This document shows positions 13,682 through 17,222 of a DNA stretch of 17,222 nucleotides, one piece after another. The number at the start of each line of letters is the position of its first letter. Positions within the stretch are counted from its first letter, which is position 1. The DNA is from HGM04593 sp045636545 (GTDB taxonomy: Bacteria; Bacteroidota; Bacteroidia; Bacteroidales; Bacteroidaceae): contig JAZTXR010000026.1 in NCBI GenBank assembly GCA_045636545.1, positions 1 to 17,222 on the forward strand, given 5' to 3'. Position numbers and translations under genes: made by a program. Below the pieces are notes generated by a model. That model was not told the origin of the DNA, searched no databases, and saw only the letters and a program-made list of their open reading frames with translations.

Positions 13682-14302
13682 TTATCTCATATCTATAATC
13701 TCGGCCGTGGGAAACTGGTCAACAGGACAGGTGAACACACTGCCGTCCGCACCGCAATTTGCGGTGTAGCCATCGAGCAGGACCTCGACACATCCCTGAC
13801 CGGGCATATCTATAAACATTGCCACAAGACGATTGTTGCCCTGCTGTATATGCAGCTGCACACACTCGGCATCGGCAGCCAAAGAGCGCAGCTCAACAAC
13901 AGCGACACCATCCTTGGCAGCAACCGACACTGCACGCCCTGCGCGGTAATGCTCCATTATATATATTGGCGAAAGGCTCTGCGCCTCGTCCGAGGCCGCA
14001 TCGGTAACGTACACCTCATTCACCTCGCGCATATAACTCCACTGCACCTTGCCGTCGCACCACACCTTCATGTCCTGCATAAGGAGCGCATAGCGGTTGC
14101 CATCCATATATATCAGTCCTTTATCATCCTGCAACAGCTCGCCATCATCGTCCATCACCCTGTAGGTGTAGTCCATGCAGACAGGCGCATCGGCCTTCAA
14201 TGCAGCAAGAGCCTTGTCGAGCACAGCATCGGCCTCGCCGGCCGCCTGCGCAAAAAGCGGAAGCTGCAACAGTGCAAGAACCAGAAACATTATCATTCTC
14301 AT
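13682..14302 (-). CDS. LolA-like outer membrane lipoprotein carrier
   Basis: The protein has 206 residues, with a signal peptide at about 1-20 (MIMFLVLALLQLPLFAQAA) for export to the periplasm. The rest has the LolA-like half-barrel pattern: strands such as CMDYTYRVMDDDGELLQDDKG, LIYMDGNRYALLMQDMKVWCDG and VQWSYMREVNEVYVTD, typical of Bacteroidota LolA-like proteins. LolA carries lipoproteins from the inner to the outer membrane. Sequence identity to classical LolA is low, so the role is inferred from fold pattern and from its place between ftsK and trxB, where Bacteroidota often have a lolA-like gene. Gaps are 21 and 19 bases on either side, so it is cotranscribed. Confidence 0.82.
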   Translation of the reverse strand: MRMIMFLVLALLQLPLFAQAAGEADAVLDKALAALKADAPVCMDYTYRVMDDDGELLQDDKGLIYMDGNRYALLMQDMKVWCDGKVQWSYMREVNEVYVTDAASDEAQSLSPIYIMEHYRAGRAVSVAAKDGVAVVELRSLAADAECVQLHIQQGNNRLVAMFIDMPGQGCVEVLLDGYTANCGADGSVFTCPVDQFPTAEIIDMR

Positions 14303-14323
14303 ACCTTATAAATATATAGAGGT

Positions 14324-16792
14324 TTACATCATTGACTTGAGGCGGAACTCGAGGTCGGCCTCATCGGCACACAGCACCTGGCGCGGCTTGCTGCCTTCCT
14401 GTTCACCAACAATACCCATGCGGCACAACTGGTCCATTATGCGGCCGGCACGGTTGAAGCCAATCTCGAGCTTGCGCTGAATGAGCGATGTAGAGCCGTG
14501 CTGTGCAAGCACCACCACGCGCGCCGCATCGGGGAAGAGCGGGTCGAGTTTGTCGGGGCTGATGTCGCCACGCGCCGAACCACCGCCGCCACCGTCGCCA
14601 AGGTCAACGACCTCATCAGGCTCAGGCAGGATGTATGGCGTAAGGTAGCCCTGCTGTTTTGCAATGTGGGCACACACGCGCTCAACCTCCTTGGTCTCGA
14701 CAAGCGCGCACTGCACACGCACGGGGTCATTGCCGGCAAGGAACAACATGTCGCCCCTACCCTGCAGCTGGTTGGCTCCCGAACGGTCAAGGATTGTACG
14801 CGAGTCAATGGTGGATGTAACCTTAAAGGCCATACGCGCCGGGAAGTTAGCCTTGATTGTACCGGTGATGATGTTTGTGGTGGGGCGCTGTGTGGCGATA
14901 ATCATGTGTATGCCCACGGCACGAGCCAACTGGGCTATACGCGCGATGGGGAGTTCGACCTCCTTGCCTGCGGTCATGATAAGGTCGCCAAACTCGTCGA
15001 TGATGACCACGATATAGGGCATGTATTTATGGCCCTTCTCGGGATTGAGCTGACGATTGATGAACTTCTCGTTATATTCGCGTAGGTTACGTACGCCTGC
15101 CGATTTAAGAAGGTCATAACGGGTGTCCATCTCTACGCAAAGTGACTTGAGAGTCTGCACCACCTTGGTTACATCGGTGATGATAGCATCTTCTCCGTCG
15201 GGTAGTTTGGCTAAGAAGTGTTTTTCTATAGAAGAGTAGATGCTGAGCTCTACCTTCTTGGGGTCTACCATGACGAGTTTCAGTTCGGCTGGGTGCTTCT
15301 TATATAGTAAAGAGGTGATAATGGCATTCAAACCGACCGACTTACCTTGTCCTGTGGCACCCGCTACTAATAGGTGTGGCATCTTGCAGAGGTCAAACAT
15401 GTATATCTCATTCGTGATGGTCTTACCGATGGCTACAGGAAGTTCGTAGGTGCACTCTTGGAATTTCTTGCTGTTGATAACAGAGTGCATAGAAACAATC
15501 TGTGGATTGGCATTGGGGATTTCAATACCGATGGTTCCTTTGCCGGGTATGGGGGCAATGATACGGGTGCTGAAGGCCGCAAGTGTGAGGGCGATATCGT
15601 CCTCGAGGTTCTTGATCTTCGATATGCGTACACCAGGGGCGGGGGTTATCTCGTAGAGGGTGATGGTGGGGCCTACGGTAGCCTTGATAGAGCTGATCTC
15701 GATACCAAAGTTGCGCAATGCCTGTATGATGCTGTCCTTCTTGGTGTTCTGCTCGTCGCGGTCGACGAGGAAGGCATCTTCATTGACCTTATTGAGCAGG
15801 TCGATGGTGGGGTAGTGGTAGCGCGAGAGGTCGAGACGGGGGTTGTAGGGCTCGATGATCTTATCGGCCACCTCCTCTTCGTTGATCTCGATGGTAAACT
15901 CCGTTTCGGGAGTCGCATTGCTCGCTTGCGTTGTAGTAGTCCCCTCTTCGTCTGATGCCACCTCCTCGATGGGCTCATTGGTGATCTCCAACTCCATCTC
16001 CACAGCTTCTGTGGCGGGGCTCACGTCGGGAGTCTTGTCGTCGGCGCTCCACTCAATCTCTGTGGCAGGCTGCTCCTCAATGGTGAATTCCACCTCTGTG
16101 GGATTCCCGTTCTGTGGAGTGGGGGATACCTCTGCTATCTCATCCTTTCCAGGGAGCTTGATGTGGAACAGGCCACGGATAAAGTCGATGGTGTTGGCGC
16201 TGAGATACATGCAGAAGAAGATTGCGGTCACAACAAGTAGAATGACGATTCCCGGTGTGCCGAACTGGCTGTCCAGCCATGCTGAAGCGTTGTGACCATG
16301 GTATCCGCCCCAGTAGATGGCAGAACTGGTGAACCATCGGTCTATGGTAACGCTTAAGAACAGTGATCCCCAGATGAGTGCAGTGGCACAACAGATGCAC
16401 CAATACTTGAGCTCAAACTTACGTATGCGCATCAATGTCAGTCCTATCACACCCAGGAATACAGCTATGCTATAGGCGGATACTCCGAAACAGTTGTTGA
16501 TGAGTATGTGGGCGATATGTGCTCCACGTTCTCCTGTGGCATTCTGTACCTCCTCTGCCGTGGTGTCGCTGATCAGTGTTGTACGACTCTGCTGCTCCAA
16601 GACGCTTTGGTCGGCACCTCCATTGAGAATGAATGAGGTAAAGGCCAACGCCATGTATACAGCCACCATGATGCACAACAAGCCGGTGACAAACTGCACC
16701 GTCTCATTCTTGATGGTAGCGCGGATATTCTCGAGCCACTTAATCTCTTTTTTTTCTTTAGTCTCCTTCTTTGAGTTCTTGGGTGTAGCCAT
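14324..16792 (-). CDS. ftsK: DNA translocase FtsK/SpoIIIE family
   Basis: This 822-residue septal ATPase pumps chromosomal DNA during division and drives dimer resolution. Four membrane segments lie at about 33-57, 103-122, 131-151 and 179-201. A Glu/Thr-rich linker spans about 218-316. The alpha/beta motor has Walker A GATGQGKS (478-485) and Walker B VVIIDEFGD (595-603), then ATQRPTTNIITGTIKANFPAR. The winged-helix gamma domain is at about 754-805 (GSTSLIQRKLEIGFNRAGRIMDQL). I chose ATG 16792 (MATPKNSKKE) over TTG 16816. It follows the HAD-like gene by 36 bases and precedes the LolA-like gene by 21. GC content steps up in the last third of the gene. Confidence 0.97.
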   Translation of the reverse strand: MATPKNSKKETKEKKEIKWLENIRATIKNETVQFVTGLLCIMVAVYMALAFTSFILNGGADQSVLEQQSRTTLISDTTAEEVQNATGERGAHIAHILINNCFGVSAYSIAVFLGVIGLTLMRIRKFELKYWCICCATALIWGSLFLSVTIDRWFTSSAIYWGGYHGHNASAWLDSQFGTPGIVILLVVTAIFFCMYLSANTIDFIRGLFHIKLPGKDEIAEVSPTPQNGNPTEVEFTIEEQPATEIEWSADDKTPDVSPATEAVEMELEITNEPIEEVASDEEGTTTTQASNATPETEFTIEINEEEVADKIIEPYNPRLDLSRYHYPTIDLLNKVNEDAFLVDRDEQNTKKDSIIQALRNFGIEISSIKATVGPTITLYEITPAPGVRISKIKNLEDDIALTLAAFSTRIIAPIPGKGTIGIEIPNANPQIVSMHSVINSKKFQECTYELPVAIGKTITNEIYMFDLCKMPHLLVAGATGQGKSVGLNAIITSLLYKKHPAELKLVMVDPKKVELSIYSSIEKHFLAKLPDGEDAIITDVTKVVQTLKSLCVEMDTRYDLLKSAGVRNLREYNEKFINRQLNPEKGHKYMPYIVVIIDEFGDLIMTAGKEVELPIARIAQLARAVGIHMIIATQRPTTNIITGTIKANFPARMAFKVTSTIDSRTILDRSGANQLQGRGDMLFLAGNDPVRVQCALVETKEVERVCAHIAKQQGYLTPYILPEPDEVVDLGDGGGGGSARGDISPDKLDPLFPDAARVVVLAQHGSTSLIQRKLEIGFNRAGRIMDQLCRMGIVGEQEGSKPRQVLCADEADLEFRLKSMM

Positions 16793-16828
16793 GTTTTCTG
16801 TTTGTCTTAAACACAAGGTTACGGGTTC

Positions 16829-17222
16829 TTATCTAAATTGCCACCACTTTTTGGGCTTTTGTGTCGCTTTGTCTGACTCGATTTTTTCGAGCAGTAGCTG
16901 ATGGTAGCTCTTGCGCTCGGTTATCATTTGGTAGATGAGTCCCCAATCGGGAAGGCCACCGACATTACGGTCGTCGATAAAGAGTTCGACCTTAAGCTTG
17001 CGCGAGTAGTTGTCGTGTCTTGTGCTTTCTTCGGGGAAGTCCTTGTTTACGGCATAGAACTCCAATCCGCGCTCACGACACCATGCTACAGCCTCGTCAA
17101 GCAGGTGGCCCTCACGTACAGACCATAGTATGAGTCTGTGACCCTCCTTGGAGAGCATCTTGAGAGTATCTGTGGCAAAGGGTATCTCGCGCCCTATTTC
17201 TGGGTAGCGGTGTTCGACGATG
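16829..17222 (-). CDS. HAD-superfamily hydrolase of the BT_0820 type (5' end cut by the window)
   Basis: The frame stays open to the window edge. The visible part is about 130 residues, starting IVEHRYPEIGREIPFATDTL before the first internal Met. That matches the section that normally follows the DFDGT catalytic motif, so about ten N-terminal residues, including the nucleophile Asp, lie outside the window. LILWSVREG is the motif II region and LFIDDRNVGGLPDWG holds the acidic motif. The family is a small, uncharacterised Bacteroidota phosphatase-like group known from a structural genomics entry. The substrate is unknown. It lies 36 bases upstream of ftsK in the same direction, so they probably share a transcript. 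Confidence 0.85.
   Translation of the reverse strand, partial: IVEHRYPEIGREIPFATDTLKMLSKEGHRLILWSVREGHLLDEAVAWCRERGLEFYAVNKDFPEESTRHDNYSRKLKVELFIDDRNVGGLPDWGLIYQMITERKSYHQLLLEKIESDKATQKPKKWWQFR

Noticed and set aside
16793..16816. Upstream TTG start for ftsK
   Set aside because: A proper ATG follows eight codons later, and the upstream residues look unlike the family.

Overview
The window looks like a chromosomal segment of a Bacteroidales bacterium (phylum Bacteroidota, probably gut or oral). Three things point there. The promoters match the Bacteroidota -7 consensus TAnnTTTG at five independent places. There is an Oar-like TonB-dependent receptor with an N-terminal carboxypeptidase-regulatory-like domain. 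The HAD hydrolase - ftsK - LolA-like - trxB cluster and the proteins themselves are of Bacteroides/Prevotella type. I cannot name a genus from sequence alone.

Layout. 1-1111: the end of an upstream gene, then a GGGtGRT-family gene (+) and a clean terminator. 1112-1902: no protein gene. It holds a patch of GACGGT-type repeats and then, on the minus strand, an ORF-less group IIC intron-like RNA inserted right behind the terminator of the next gene. 1903-5088 (-): TonB-dependent receptor with its promoter. 5089-5509: a hairpin, a 44-residue orphan gene fragment and a 99-bp MITE-like element. 5510-6172 (-): an exported beta-carbonic anhydrase. 6467-7609 (+): a membrane acyltransferase, divergent from it. 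7675-7760: a second MITE-like element whose 18-bp perfect hairpin separates two convergent genes. 7786-10077 (-): a fused NfnAB-like / glutamate-synthase-small-subunit flavoprotein. 10289-11563 (-): serS. 11731-12407 (-): rplU-rpmA with its own promoter and terminator. 12408-12723: rplU promoter and leader plus a low-complexity inverted repeat. 12724-17222 (-): a tight operon reading HAD-like hydrolase (cut by the window edge), ftsK, LolA-like gene, trxB.

Most genes are housekeeping: tRNA charging, ribosome, redox, chromosome segregation, envelope. The less ordinary content lies between genes. It comprises the intron relic on the TonB receptor terminator, the two related MITE-like elements, and the REP-like palindromes on both sides of serS. 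Within genes, the points of note are the single-chain NfnAB-type electron-transfer protein, an L21 protein about 24 residues longer than usual, and a step in base composition inside ftsK. I saw no CRISPR array, tRNA, rRNA, phage or defence system. Nothing here supports a wholly new multi-gene system.
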